A DNA stretch of 64,000 bases, from contig RCTD01000022.1 in NCBI GenBank assembly GCA_014898415.1, positions 372,001 through 436,000 on the forward strand, given 5' to 3'. This DNA comes from Stromatinia cepivora (lineage: Eukaryota; Ascomycota; Leotiomycetes; Helotiales; Sclerotiniaceae). The notes under the pieces were generated by a model. It made no database searches, was not told where the DNA came from, and worked only from the letters and a program-made list of their open reading frames with translations. The position numbers were made by a program, and so were the translations under genes. Numbering within the stretch: the first letter of the stretch is position 1; every line of letters begins with the position of its first letter. This document shows, piece by piece, positions 22,429-34,897 of the stretch.

Positions 22429-23796
22429 ATGCCCAAGGCGATAACGATGCAAAAGATTGAGGGGGGAAAACCGGGTCAGGTTTACTATCCGTTGGTTTCA
22501 TTTTTCTTCAATTCTCTTCCTTTCCTCCATCCCATCCCATCCCCACAATTGATACCCATTCGTAAAACGTCCAATCTAATCCCAGAATACTAACCACCCC
22601 CCAGTCTCAACCTCACAAACCATACCACACCTCCCCTAACCCCCACTTCCCTCCTAATCCAAATCCACACCACGGCACTCAATCACCGGGATCTCTTTCT
22701 CCGCCAACATCTGTATCCCTCACCCTCCTTTACGACCCCCCTCCTAGCCGATGCCTGCGGTATCGTATCACAGATCGGAAAGGAAGCCGATGGGAAATGG
22801 CTCGGGAAACGCGTAATTCTTACCCCGGGTCGCGGATGGAGAGATGATCCATGCGGTCCGGAAGATGTAGATGGGTATAAGATTTTAGGGGGGACGAGCT
22901 CGATTCCCATTGGGACGTTGATTGAAGAGGTGGTGATTGAACAGGAGGAGGTTGAAGAGGCGCCTGCGCATTTGACGGATGTGGAAGCGGCGGCTTTGCC
23001 GTTGGTGGGATTGACGGCTTGGAGGGCGTTGGTTGTTAAGGGGGGAGAGGGGAATATTGGGGTAGGGAGGAATATTTTGGTGACGGGGATTGGGGGCGGA
23101 GTGGCGTTGAGTGTGTTGCTTTTTGCGGTGGGGTTGGGGAGTAATGTTTTTGTTACTAGTGGTGATGATGGGAAGATTGAAAAGGCGAGGGCGTTAGGAG
23201 CGAAAGGAGGAGTTAGTTATAAGAGTGAGGGGTGGGAGAAGGAATTAAAAGGGTTGTTGAAGGGGTTTGGGATGGGGAAATTGGATTTGATTGTTGATGG
23301 GGCGGGAGGTGATATTGTTAGGAAAGCTACGAAGTTGTTGAAGGTATGTTTCCTTTTTTTTTCCCCCGTCTATTTCTTCTCTTCAATCATCCTCATCTGA
23401 GCAATTCACCTCTCTACCTCTCCATCCCCATCTCCATCTCCATCTCCATCCACATCCAGAAAAACTAACATCCCTCCCCAGCTCGGTGGCACAATAGTCC
23501 AATACGGCATGACGCTCTCCCCAAAAATGGACTGGTCCATGTCAGCCAACCTCATGAATCTCGAACTCAAAGGATCAACCATGGGATCACGAAAAGAATT
23601 CAAAGAAATGATTGCGTTTGTTGATGAACGGAAGATTAAACCTGTGGTTTCGAGGGTGGTAAAGGGAATTGATAATTTGAAGGAGATTGAAGAGTTGTTT
23701 GGGGAAATGATGGAGGGGAAGCAGTTTGGGAAATTGGTTATTGAGGTTATGGGTGAGAGGGAGGGGGGGGATAAGGGGGTGGAAAGTAAGTTGTAG
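22429..23796 (+). CDS. MDR-superfamily quinone oxidoreductase / alcohol dehydrogenase-like (YogA-type)
   Basis: Three exons (22429-22490, 22605-23343, 23482-23796) give 371 residues. N-terminus MPKAITMQKIEGGKPGQVYY, then ALNHRDLFLRQHLYPS, KRVILTPGRGW, YKILGGTSSIPIG, AAALPLVGLTAWRALV, the NAD(P)-binding glycine motif LVTGIGGGVALSVLLFAVGL and GGTIVQYGMT. This is the order of the zinc-less medium-chain dehydrogenase group that includes YogA-like proteins; the physiological substrate is unknown. The first junction uses a GTTGGT donor, chosen because it is the only one that keeps the VYYPL / NL frame. The two halves differ in base composition: exon 2 is strongly G-rich on the coding strand, while its 5' part is C-rich, and the ORF extends through a GGGGGGG run near 23764. 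Confidence 0.8.
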
Positions 23797-24218
23797 ACCC
23801 GGGTCATAGAGGTGGAGGGTTAATGTTTTTTTTAGGTATAAGTGATGTATATACAAGAAGAGGTGATGGCAAGTCTGATGGATATAGAAATACTCCACCA
23901 TGATACGTTGGTACGGTATCCAAGTCATATGTATATCAAATCATATTATATCATCAGTACAAGTCTTTAAGATATTCATGGTGATGATTGAAGCGATTTT
24001 ATATCGACATAGGTATTTCATGATTCACCAGCTCTCCAGATAAATCAGCAAGAGACTCTAGAGGAATGAATCTCTTGCTTCATAGAACTTGGCTCTGCAA
24101 TTATCATAATAAGAATATATTCTATTTACGATGTATTTAATATTTTTATGTTTTGATGATGGTTTTATTGTGTGTGATTTGATATGGGATGATGTGATAT
24201 GATATGATATTATATTAT

Positions 24219-24319
24219 ATTGAGTTTATATTGAGTTTATATTGAGTTTATATTGAGTTTATATTGAGTTTATATTGAGTTTATATTGAGTTTATATTGA
24301 GTTTATATTGAGTTTATAT
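24219..24319. repeat. 11-bp tandem repeat ATATTGAGTTT, nine copies
   Basis: TTGAG recurs at exact 11-base spacing from 24220 to 24308; the copies are almost perfect. Confidence 0.95.
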
Positions 24320-24412
24320 GAGACGCTGCATGGGATATTATATGGAGTGGCTAACTAGCTGTGTCTTTGAATGTAAATATCTTTGGATATTAGAGATATA
24401 TATACTAGATGG

Positions 24413-24436
24413 GTAGGTAGGTAGGTAGGTAGGTAT
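24413..24436. repeat. (TAGG)n microsatellite
   Basis: Six consecutive GTAG units. The same tetranucleotide occurs near 11060. Confidence 0.9.
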
Positions 24437-24522
24437 TTATTCATAACTCATCGGATTAAAATGTTTCTTCTAGGAAGTGTGGTTTTTGAGTGGATTGATT
24501 AATTTTATCGTTACTCTGTTAT

Positions 24523-24598
24523 ATCTTCTCTTCTCTCTTCTTCCTTCTTCTCTCTTCTTCCTTCTTCTCTCTTCTTCCTTCTTCTCTCTTCTTCCTTA
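24523..24598. repeat. CTTCTTCCTTCTTCTCT repeat
   Basis: Four copies of a pyrimidine-only unit of about 17 bp (TCTCTTCTTCCTTCTTC), a polypurine/polypyrimidine tract. Confidence 0.9.
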
Positions 24599-24643
24599 TT
24601 TATCATCTATGTAATAATATAATTTATGGAATGTTAAGAATAT

Positions 24644-24668
24644 AGATAGATAGATAGATAGATAGATA
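24644..24668. repeat. (ATAG)n microsatellite
   Basis: Six consecutive ATAG units. Confidence 0.85.
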
Positions 24669-24806
24669 TCCATCCGCGTTTACTTAATCTTCATAACCGC
24701 TAATCTACTAATACAAGAACACTTTTCTACTATTCAAACCAAACCAAACGAGGAAAACAAAGAATCTCGGCTCATCTCAATTCAGCTCACTTCGGTTCAA
24801 CTCAGC

Positions 24807-24930
24807 AGGCATAGGCATAGGCATAGGCATAGGCATAGGCATAGGCATAGGCATAGGCATAGGCATAGGCATAGGCATAGGCATAGGCATAGGCATAGGC
24901 ATAGGCATAGGCATAGGCATAGGCATAGGC
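24807..24930. repeat. (ATAGGC)20 hexanucleotide repeat
   Basis: Twenty perfect copies of ATAGGC (24811-24930) preceded by AGGC. No base deviates across 120 bp. Confidence 0.97.
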
Positions 24931-25837
24931 ATATGTAATTTAAAGGCAAGAAAAAACTCCCATGAGTTGGAATGGAAAATGTGTAATATGATAGATGAAC
25001 GGCGAACATTAGATGATGTTAAGCTGCCAATATTAGACAGTGAGTTTGATGAGCTTGGGGAGCTTGATAAGCTTGGTGAGTATCAGATATTTAAGTTCAA
25101 GAAATTGGTGAGCTTGGTGAGCTTGATAAGTATTTGATATTTAAGTTTAGGTTTAAGGAATTGATGGCTTAAGGAATTGATGGTTTATGAGTATTGATGG
25201 GTATGTATGTATTCGATGAGCTGGATCTCGGAATTGGATGTGGATGAAGTAGATAGTAGATAGAAGAGAAGTTTGGGCTTAGAGGTTAGGGTTTAGGGCG
25301 TTGATGGATGGTGATAAATTGGATTCGGGTGTATATTGTGTGTATTCATGGGTAGGGATGGATAGATATTTGCGAATAGAGTAATTATTTACAATTGAAA
25401 AAGGAACGTGACTGCTGAGTTGAAGAAGAATTGAGGGATTGAGGATTGAGGGTGGTTGGATTTTAAAACTTTTTTTTGTGTATACCAGATGTAGATAGAC
25501 TTTCTCGAATTTGGTGGTTAAAGATCTCGTTGGGTATTATTAGCTCTATCATAATTTATACAAAGTTCACGGATTGGACCCAAGTGCGTATCCAACACGG
25601 ATATTCATGAAGCAGTTAAAAAGAATATAACTGGCGGGTTGCTTGAATCTAAAATTCACCCCCCCACACAATAGTAATATAGATAGATATTCTTGACCTT
25701 TGTGCTTCAAAATCTTATGGTGGTATTATTAGCTCTATCATCATTCATCTAAATACCATTCCCAATTCCATTCCCATATATACAATATAATCTCCCTATT
25801 TCCACCCTCCACCTCCAACTCCCCTCCACCCTAATAC

Positions 25838-27250
25838 CTACGGACTCTCCACAACATCCACCCTCATCCCCCTCGTCTCATCCCTACTCTGCCTCAAAAA
25901 CGGAATCAACTGCGTCCCCCCGGTCCCCCTAAACTCCTTCCCCCCCTTCCTCGTCGTCGCAACCGCCAAATTCAACCCCGCATTTTCTTTTTCCGTCCCT
26001 TGAGCCATCGCTTTTCGCGATGGGGTAATAATATATCGCGTCACGATTTGTATGTGGATATCGCGGAAACTGGTTAGGGTTTCCACAGCTTGGTTGTAGG
26101 CTTGGCTTGCTGAGGATGAACAGGCGCTATCGTGGATGTAGGTGTGGATGGGGGAGTTGGTCGTGATGTGTTGGAGGAAGGAGCGGTGGGGTCCCGGCAT
26201 GTAGTTGCGCATTTCCTGGGGGTGTGTTAGTGGGATTCGTGGTGTGGAGAGGGGGATGAGGATGAAGATGAGGGGGGAACATACATCTAAAAAACCATGA
26301 CCACCTTTCTTCGGCGACACAATTTCACTCTGTGATTTCCCCATAGTCCGCGTAGGTACATGTTTAACACCCAATACCGCATCCCAGAATTGTATCAAAC
26401 TACTCTGCGCATTACTTCCCCCACTATACTGTCTCCATTCCCCCTTCCCATCCCCCTCATCATAAAATACACCTCTAGGTAAACCAGCCGCAGCCATATT
26501 TTTACTCCCTGCTAAAAATGGTCTGATGACGTGATAAAAGACTTCTGGATCACATCGCTCATACATGCGTTGGAGAAGAATACCACAATCATGTATGCAT
26601 GTTGAGAATCTTTCTAAACAGGTTATTAAGATGGATGGTTCGTCTGCTCGAATAGCATTCATGGCTTTAATCATGAGAGGAATGACTTCTGCGCCTCGGG
26701 CTTCGATAGCGACGGATACGAGATAAAACCAAGATTCATCGGGGGTATTAGTGAAGGTGTGTTGACAGGATAGATGGTCTAGATCGGTGAGATCTTGTGT
26801 GGGAGATGTACTGGTGAAGTTCCAGAGGTTGAGGGCGGCATATGTGGCGGTTGGTGGGAGGCCGAGACGAGATGCTACGACTAGGAAGGGTTTGGATATT
26901 TGAGGGGGTAATGTCTGGTTCAGTTAGTACAGGAATATTTTGATTTGAGATGTTGTCTTTACCTCTGATGGAACTTTTCCTCCCCAGATATATGAATGTG
27001 TCATGAAAGATAATAAATGGTAGGCTCTTCGCCATTCATCTTCCTCTTGTAAATTCGAAGTATCTAATAATGGTAATGCATCGGCATGTTGTCTGAATAA
27101 TCCTTCTTTGAGTAAAAATGGAATTTCATCAACTAAATCTTCCCATTTTGAAAATGCACTCAGTCTTGGGAGAGGATTAATATCTGGAAGAAATCCATTC
27201 TTTGTTGAAACTCCATATTCGGAGAGATTGATATTTAATGGACCAAGCAT
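25838..27250 (-). CDS. Indoleamine 2,3-dioxygenase
   Basis: Three exons (27250-26963, 26914-26285, 26215-25838) give 431 residues. The enzyme is a heme dioxygenase that opens the indole ring of tryptophan to N-formylkynurenine, the first step of de novo NAD synthesis (BNA2 in yeast). Recognised by the N-terminal INLSEYGVSTKNGFLPDINP, the HLLSFMTHSYIWGG segment, PFLVVASRLGLPPTATYAAL, DESWFYLVSVAIEARG, the sugar-rich middle SGGSNAQSSLIQFWDAVLGV and the C-terminal MRNYMPGPHRSFLQ, followed by a heme-ligand-type histidine region and TGGTQLIPFLRQSRDET. Both introns are phase 0. It faces the kynureninase gene across 616 bp. Confidence 0.93.
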
Positions 27251-27866
27251 GATGATGATGAATATATGTAATAAAAAATAGAGAATGGTATCTCAATGAT
27301 GATTTTTGTTATACTGAGACTTTTGACTTTTGCTTTTGCATGAAAGATCGGGATGAAGATGGAAGTGCTAGTAAGAAACTCTATAGATGACTTGAGACTC
27401 GAATCGAAGATACTAGTATTACTTTTCTACTTTCATCTCATACTCATCAAACTCCGTATATTATACGGCAACAAGGAATACCGCTTCGGCCATTTTCTCA
27501 TCCCGGTTTCCATCCATTCAAACGTGATACTGTGCGCATGATTATTATCGCGTAAGAATAGGAGGAGAAAGTTAAATACGATACATCCGCTTCCGTATCC
27601 GTCTCCATATTTCTTGTCCCGACGGAACACGGATAATAACATCATGACTTCATGAATGTTTGAAGAGTGGGAGCGCATACAAAGTGATCAGAGTTGACTT
27701 TGAATTAAATCAATTTTCATCCATCTTATTTTTTCTCTGATCAATTGTGTCGCAAAGTACTCTTCAGAACAAAGTACTAGGTTGTCGTTGCATATCCATC
27801 ATCATCAGCAGCAGCATCAGCAGCATCACATCACCACCATCAGAAAGTTTGCCACTCCTCATCAAA
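27251..27866. promoter_or_regulatory. Shared divergent promoter of dioxygenase and kynureninase
   Basis: The 616-bp gap between two divergent starts, so both promoters must lie here or overlap. The kynureninase leader is CATCAGCAG-rich (27797-27845). No binding site could be assigned with confidence. Confidence 0.6.
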
Positions 27867-29424
27867 ATGGGTTCCATAGCAAAAGAAGAACAACCATTAA
27901 AGGTTGAAAAGCCAATATTCCCATCAAAAGCAAAGACACTTGAATATGCGCAATCACTTGATGCAAAAGATCATATGCGGAGATTTCGCGATCAATTCAT
28001 TATTCCATCAAAAGCCAATATCAAAGCAACCAAGTTGGCAAAACCAGGTTCGTTTGCGCTGTGTCTACTTACATTTTTACCCCGCAATCCTATGATTTAA
28101 GAATATAAACTGATCATTAACCAGGTCTTTCCGATGAATCTTCAATATATTTCTGTGGAAATAGTTTAGGTCTTCAACCTAAATGTGTAAAAGAGTATCT
28201 CCAAGCACAACTAGATACATGGTCATCAATTGGTGTCCATGGTCATTTCCGCGATTTGGAAGATTCTCCTTTAACACAATGGCAATTACTCGCCGAACAT
28301 GCTTCCAAACAATGTGCACCAATTGTTGGAGGTAAAGCTTCCGAAGTAGCTATGATGGGTACTTTAACTACGAATTTACATTTATTAATGGCTTCATTTT
28401 ACACACCTACTCCTGAAAAAAATAAGATTATAATGGAATGGAAAGCCTTCCCAAGTGATCACTATGCCATCGAATCACAAATCCGAGGTCATGGGTATAA
28501 ACCCGAAGAAGCCATGGTGATGATAGGACCAGAAGAAGGAAGTTACGAAATATCCACAGAGAAAATCCTCCGCACTATCGATGAACATGCTTCCACTACT
28601 GCACTCGTCCTTCTACCCGGTATCCAATACTACACGGGTCAACTTTTCGATATTAAGACTATTACCGCGTATGCACAATCTAAGGGATTAATAGTAGGAT
28701 GGGATTTGGCACATGCGGCTGGAAATGTACCATTGCAACTTCATGATTGGAATGTCGATTTTGCAGTTTGGTGTACGTATAAGTATATGAATGCGGGTCC
28801 GGGAAGTATTGCCGGTGCATTTATTCATGAGAGACATGGAGAGGTGGATTATAGTGAAGGAGAGGAAAAACCAAAGTATAGGCATAGATTAATGGGATGG
28901 TATGGTGGTGATCAAAGTTGTCGATTTTTGATGAATAACAGTAGGTTCTTCCCGTCTTATTCCTTCGGATGAGTATTAACAAATAACCTACAGAATTCCG
29001 TCCCTCGCCCGGTGCCTCCGGTTACCAAGTCAGCAACCCCTCAGTCATAGATCTCACCTCTCTCTGCGCAGCCCTCTCCATCTTCAACCAAACCTCCATG
29101 GAAGAAAAAGTCAAAAAAACCCTCCACCTAACCGCCTACCTCGAACATCTCCTCCTAACCTCCAACCCCTCCAGCACATCACCCGCCTTCCGCATCATTA
29201 CCCCCTCCGATCCCTCAGCAAGAGGAACCCAACTAAGCGTCCTATTGAAACCCGGTCGCTTAGAAACTCTCTCCGATATGTTGGAAGAAGCGGGTATTGT
29301 AGCCGATAAGAGGAAACCAGATGTTATTCGTGTGGCGCCGGTGCCGTTGTATAATACGTATGAGGATGTGTGGAGGTTTGTACAGATTTTTAATGCTGCG
29401 TTGGAAAAATGTGAGGAAGCTTGA
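27867..29424 (+). CDS. Kynureninase
   Basis: Three exons (27867-28047, 28125-28940, 28994-29424) give 475 residues, the usual length. A PLP enzyme (BNA5 type) that cleaves kynurenine or 3-hydroxykynurenine to anthranilate or 3-hydroxyanthranilate plus alanine. Motifs: [93 protein letters not shown] and the PLP-lysine region [20 protein letters not shown] (lysine near residue 277), then GWYGGD and [17 protein letters not shown]. Introns are 77 and 53 bp. The head-to-head arrangement with indoleamine dioxygenase suggests co-expression of the pathway. Confidence 0.95.
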
Positions 29425-31865
29425 TGGTTTATGGAGATATTGATTAGGGGGTTTGATATGATGTGATGGGATATGTATTGGATATTTTGGGTGTTTCTTG
29501 TAGTACATATTTTAACGTGTAATATATCGAAGTCATTTGCCAATGTTTATATAGTCTGAAACAATATGTGAGAAGGGGTGTATGAGTGTTCGTTCTCGAT
29601 ATGAAAGTATAATTATTTTCTCCAATAACATCAGACGGGTATCGCAAAATATCCAGATATAACTTTAACATCAAATTATATTTCTCGTATGATATCAAAA
29701 CAGATTACAAAATAACCATGCATAGGAAACTAACCACCTCTAATCCCATCCTACCAATCCCAACCTTTCAATAATTACGTTTAAAATTTATGGCACTCCG
29801 AAATCCCAAGTTCTAAATTAAACACCAAGTATTATTAATAAAGCTTCATTCCTCATCCCAACATAATGATTCAACTGCTATCATATTACTTAGTCGATAT
29901 TGCGTTTCTCGTTGTGTGAACTTATTTATTTATAGACTTAGGACTGTATTTTCTATATCATGAAGTCTTCAGCCTTCTAGATGATCATGAAAGAGTTTAT
30001 TGTATTCCAAGTATGAATAACAACCATTGACAAATATCGCAAACTATCACCCTAACAAATCATCAGCCAGACATCGATGCTAATACTTTAATACACAAAG
30101 GGCGCTGGAATGATTAATTATTTCCCCCATCACCCCCATCACCCTCATCACCCCCCCTCTCTCTTTTCCTAGGCACCAATTAAGCCCACCAAACATTTCA
30201 TTTTCATGTCCCTGATCTCTATATTCTCGAATCATCGATTCTCATCCTAAAATCGGATAATGTAATATATGCCACATTATTGATAGGCGAGATATCCTAT
30301 CCGTCTTCTCAGTTTCCCTCTCGCTTCGATTTCCTTGCCATAGCACTATCGGTTTTCGGCTATATTCCCACGGTTTTGGTTTCACCTACGAGGATGGAAG
30401 AACAAAAAGAACTGCGGGATGAGAGAAGATATCAGGGTGAAATACCATATATGGCACATTATATATTTTCCCCTCACATAGATTAGTGACCAGGAAGGAA
30501 AGGAAAAGGAAAAAGGGGAGAATAAATTCCCCATCTGCGTGATAAAATACTGCACGAAGTATTGTATTTAATCGATCCTTGGGTCTCGAAACGAAGAATA
30601 TATTCCAATTGACATCAAATAATGAACCAGAGAAGAGGAGGAGGGAAAGAGAAAATGTAGTAATTGAATTGAATTGATGAAATGAATAGGGGAATTCAAA
30701 TCAAAATTTACTAATCTAATACTGTGAAAGCGAATACGGGGTTCGCAACCCCTATCAGATTAATGCTGTGGAGTCCCCGTGTTGATTTGGGAGGGATGCG
30801 AGGGATATAGAAATTGGTAGATTTTCTGCGGAGAAGGGGTTAGAATGCTGGATCGTTGAGTGAGTAGATGGGTTTGTATCTGGTAGAAGTAGATTGGGAG
30901 TGAGGAATCCAGCGGTTTTTTATAGGGCCTTGGGTGGAGTTTAAACAGAGCATATACTTCATCAGTCCATCATCTTTTGAAATAGGTGTAGTGATATGAA
31001 TGTAGGTAGTTTTATTAGCAGAAGCTTTATACGACATGATCGTGGCATTTGTAGGAAAGATGAATGGGAGGTGAAGGGGAATAATTTATAAACAGGGTTT
31101 TATGAGATGGGAAATGCACCGCATGGTATTTTGTTGATGAGTAAGTAGTTGGAGTGGGAAGGGCAAGCGGATGAGGTAGCCAGGGAAGCAGGTTTGTGGA
31201 TGAGGAAGAAGGGGTGAATAGCGAGTTGGGCGGGGGGGGAGGAAAGAGATAGGAATGAAGCAGAGATTTTTCATTGATGAGGCGGGTTTAATATGCCTTT
31301 GAGGTTTAAGTGGTTAATTGATCAGTTCGTTTAATAAAGTCTTCAAAACATGAGTTCGAAAGGTGAAATTAACAACAGGCACGAGGTCTTAGATAATGCG
31401 TGTTTTGATTCCTTCCCGCTGCGTCGCCATCAGAGAAGTATGCGATTAAGATTGTGTAGATATGGAATCCTTTTGCTAAAGATCATGGAGTGGGTGCATA
31501 AGTTCCGAAGATATGCCTAATCATAAGTTGTTTAAAGGGGTAACAATTACCCGACCAAGTAGTTCGATAATTTGCAGAGAGAAATGTTAATCTTACAAGT
31601 GAGTCGTGTCTGATCTATAATCTGTAGAAACTTTCAGTGTTTTTAGTTCTATATTTACGTTCTGTGTGGAGAGTGACCCTTATAGTTTCTAAATTGTACT
31701 CATCGAGCGGAATATCCCCGCTAGTAATCTGATGTACTGTTAGTGCTACAGTGATCATAACTGAGCAACAAAAGGCCGGCGCACTTACATTATCGCCTAT
31801 TTCAAATTACACCGGATGGAAACGCCCCCAACTAGCTCGCTGACTTCTACAAAGAACCAATCCCA
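29425..31865. other. Intergenic
   Basis: AT-rich, with a CCCCCATCACCCCCATCACC repeat at 30121-30155. A GGGGTTCGCAACCCC hairpin at 30738-30752 resembles a tRNA T-arm, but nothing else of a tRNA fits. One small candidate gene is listed separately; otherwise nothing was seen. Confidence 0.5.
30840..31037 (-). CDS. Small uncharacterised ORF (65 codons)
   Basis: Starts at an ATG (MSYKASANKTTYIHITTPIS) and is preceded on its strand by a pyrimidine-rich leader (31040-31280) of the kind seen before other genes in this window. Contents are polar and basic with no recognised domain, signal peptide or membrane segment. Called only because start context and composition look gene-like; it could equally be chance. 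Confidence 0.25.
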   Translation of the reverse strand: MSYKASANKTTYIHITTPISKDDGLMKYMLCLNSTQGPIKNRWIPHSQSTSTRYKPIYSLNDPAF

Positions 31866-33333
31866 TTAGAATTGTACACCCATCGCAAAACCCCCAACCG
31901 TCATTCCCATCCCTCCATTTTCTACCTCAATCTCTCTTCCCCACCTTTCACATGCACCCGTCTTGTGACACGCTACCAACAGCATCCTTTCATAAATCTC
32001 CTGTTCTGTCTCGCCTCCTTCCACAATCCCAAGTTTCCAGCCCTCACTCCAATATTCATATGTATAAACCTCACCAAACTCAACATGAATATCCGATTGA
32101 TCTTCCCATTCACCTTGGACATCATAAATTCTTTTACCCAAAGCTTCCCATACTCGTCCTGCGCCAGGACTAACAGGTAATCCAAACAAAATAGGTAATA
32201 GCCCCCCTATATACCCATCTTTACATCCGCCATATAAGCATTGTAAAACAACACTGATCATAACAGTGCGTCTAATGCTCTCCATAAGTATCCATCGCTT
32301 GTGATAATCTTGTATCTCACCCTTTTCACCGTTGTTTATCGGCAGTCCTAACTCTATACCCTGTGCTAGTAATCCTATATATTCGATTTGTAGTTGATTT
32401 GTCCATTGCATCAGCAAAGGGATATGTCTCTCAGCATTTAACTTTTGTCTTTCATTTGAAGACCAAAGACGGATAATTTGGTAGAGAATGAAGACTTGGA
32501 CTCCAGAAAGCCAATCATCAGTACCCCAATAATCTTTTTTGCTCGAGGAGATGAGGCAAGAGAGTTTGGAATCGAGAATAGAGAAGGTTTGAGGACAGTT
32601 GAGAGTGTGGAGTGCGCAGATAGAAAGAGCGTCGGTATATGATGTGGGAAGAGGTAGATTAGGGTTGCGGAAAGTAAGTCGGTGAATAAAGGAATTTTGA
32701 GAATGGAGGGCGAAAGCTGAGACGAATGACTTTACTTGAGTCACAAGATAAGTGACTTGAGTGGAGCTTAGTGTGGTACGGAGAGGATATTGGAGAGATG
32801 AGTAGGGTGATGGAAATGTATCAATTGGGATAGATTGGATATGAGGATCAAGTGATGTGATTGAATTGGTGCTTGGAAGTAATATGTCAGGTGGAAAAGA
32901 TGTGATAGTGGTGGAGTTCCACGGTGTGAGATCCTGGCCAAGCTGCTGACTTTGGTAGTCCAAAACTGGTATGTTGGTATCATCGTGAGGTTGAACATCA
33001 AGGCAAACTTTATGTGGGTTAGTGGAGAATTGTGCCACCGCCGTGCTCTTCACGGGGCCGGGAATCGATGTACGACCTTGTGAAGATCTTTTTGATTTCT
33101 TCCGTGATGCATCATCTACCTAAATCCACAATTTGAGCTTTTTATGCATCAAAAGGCTGTTGCGGGATGATGAAGCCGAGTGCTTTACTTACATAAATAC
33201 AATCAAAGCTCTTTATCTTGCATCTGGAACATGTTGGTAATAATAAATCGCATCTCCGTTTTGCTTTAACACAACCCTCACACGCCTTCCTTCGAGTCTT
33301 GCTTTGGTGGACTAAGACTGTAGCCATACTCAT
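31866..33333 (-). CDS. Zn2Cys6 transcription factor
   Basis: Two exons (33333-33193, 33119-31866) give 464 residues. The N-terminus has the binuclear zinc cluster: KTRRKACEGCVKAKRRCDLL followed by LPTCSRCKIKSFDC, i.e. C-x2-C-x6-C-x6-C-x2-C-x6-C. An intron separates this from a basic linker (DDASRKKSKRSSQGR) and a mostly helical C-terminal region resembling the fungal-specific regulatory domain (WNEWLSGVQVF-like LSGVQVFILYQIIRLW, RRTVMISVVLQCLYGG). ATG-AGT-ATG is taken as the start; the frame is open further upstream but without another ATG. Factors of this type with short C-terminal domains often regulate secondary or sugar metabolism, but no target can be inferred. No cluster of biosynthetic genes lies beside it. 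Confidence 0.85.
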
Positions 33334-33780
33334 TGTCCTAGTAGAACTTCCTACCAAGAATACAACAATTATTTAGTATGAAGGGAATTCCACTTCAATG
33401 TGTCTAAATACCGTATAATTTGAGACGAAGATTGCTTTAAACCAAGTTGTTGTGCGGAGTAGATGCTTATGGACATAAGCATGCCACACTTTACTCAGCG
33501 GAGTTCCACTACCATGAAGCAGTATATAAGTGGAGTTCCGAGTGCTTACCTCATTTTCTCCATAGTAATTAACCACTATTTGATTGGTCCTTCTTCATGA
33601 GTTTTGTATCACGAACGGAGTTAGGAAATAACTTGTATGGGATGAATATGTTAGGTTACGAATAATGTGATGTATAAATACCATTCGATGGACTTGGAAT
33701 CAACCTTAGTATTTTTCCTATTTCAATCCACAAGGGAAATTCATATACTTCTTATTCGAATCTTTAAATCAATTACCAAA
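33334..33780. other. Intergenic between divergent genes
   Basis: Promoter space for the zinc-cluster factor (left) and the small unknown gene (right); no further feature was recognised. A short minus frame at 33373-33576 is not supported. Confidence 0.5.
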
Positions 33781-34502
33781 ATGCCTTTCACAGAACTCGT
33801 GATACCCCCATTAATTCAATCAGATGAAGCACGGGATGCTTTTAACAACACTATTTTCCCAACTCTTGCATCGATTCTTACTCCGGTTCCTGGCTTTATT
33901 CTTAGCGCGAGCGGTCAGATAATGGCTGAAAATAACGTAACTGTACCAGAGTCGGGCTTCTATCCGGTACTAGGTGTTGGTGAGTTGGTTTGATAATTGG
34001 ACTGGTGGAGAAAGTCGGGCTGATATGATATAGAATGGAAGGATCCGAAATACTTCCACGAGTTCGGCCAGAGCAAAGAATTTCAAGCTTTCCTTCCGGC
34101 AATAAAGCCCTATATTTCTGCTCCACCGGGTCCAGAGCTCTATGAGACTGATACCTCACCAAGAGATATTTTAGCATCGCCAATCATTGACGTCTTCAGA
34201 ATCAACATTCGTGACGATCCTACGAAAGAAACTGCAGCAAAAACAGCATGGGAGGAATTGGTGAGGGCATTGGGAGATGCAAACTTCCTAAGTGGTGTTA
34301 GTATAAACTTGCCTGAGAGATTATTTGTAGGAATGATTGGTTGGAGTGGAGTTGAAGTAAGTTCTCTGGAAGATTGTCGAACAATATCTGACGTGAATAG
34401 GAACGAGAAAGATTACTGGAGAAGGCAGCACATTTGAAAGAGATTCTTGAGAAATCGAATGAAGTTCAATCATTTGTTGCCCAGCTCAGCACGGCTTCAT
34501 AG
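33781..34502 (+). CDS. Uncharacterised small protein (possible dimeric alpha/beta-barrel type)
   Basis: Three exons (33781-33979, 34034-34356, 34401-34502) give 207 residues, with junctions that keep phase (GV|EWKDPKYF and GVE|ERERLLEK). No named family was recognised. The alternation ELVIPPLIQSD... PGFILSASGQ ... FYPVLGVEWKDPKYFHEFGQ ... IDVFRINIRDD ... ERLFVGMIGW looks like two ferredoxin-like halves, as in dimeric alpha/beta-barrel (Dabb/ABM) proteins. The C-terminus (ERERLLEKAAHLKEILEKSN) is a charged helix. There is no signal peptide, so it is probably cytosolic. Fold assignment is inference. Confidence 0.6.
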
Positions 34503-34897
34503 ATTTTTGGCGTAAGAATTGGCTGCTGTGAACACGAATCCGACACTTTGTTACTATTATCATATCAATCATTTCCCCATTGATCTTCTTGCATTGATGA
34601 AGTGATTTACCTCCAAAGTAATGAATTGATTCGGATATATAATGAATGCATATGGTGATCGAGTGGACATCACGAGTGGCTGAAGTTATTCACGTGTTAA
34701 ATAATATTTCCCGAAATGGACTAGCTTCATGTAATGGTGGCTAATGAGCTGTCGGATTTGACGGCAAATGAACTTCTTATCCTGACTTCCCATTCCCTTC
34801 TCTCCAATCGAGTTTTGACATGCAACGCTGGAAAACCAAATTAACCTCGAGATTCTTCTGTTACTCCTAGTAGCTTAAACTAGATGCAGATTAATAA
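34503..34897. other. Intergenic
   Basis: Promoter space of the ketopantoate-reductase-like gene. Nothing else was seen. Confidence 0.5.

Larger units (their letters stand above)
23797..25837. other. Long repeat-rich intergenic region
   Basis: About 2 kb with five separate microsatellites and no supported gene. 25020-25140 carries loosely repeated GAGCTTGGTGAGCTTGATAA segments. Confidence 0.55.

Noticed and set aside
30730..30760. GGGGTTCGCAACCCC hairpin as a tRNA T-arm
   Set aside because: The acceptor, D and anticodon arms cannot be placed around it in either strand.
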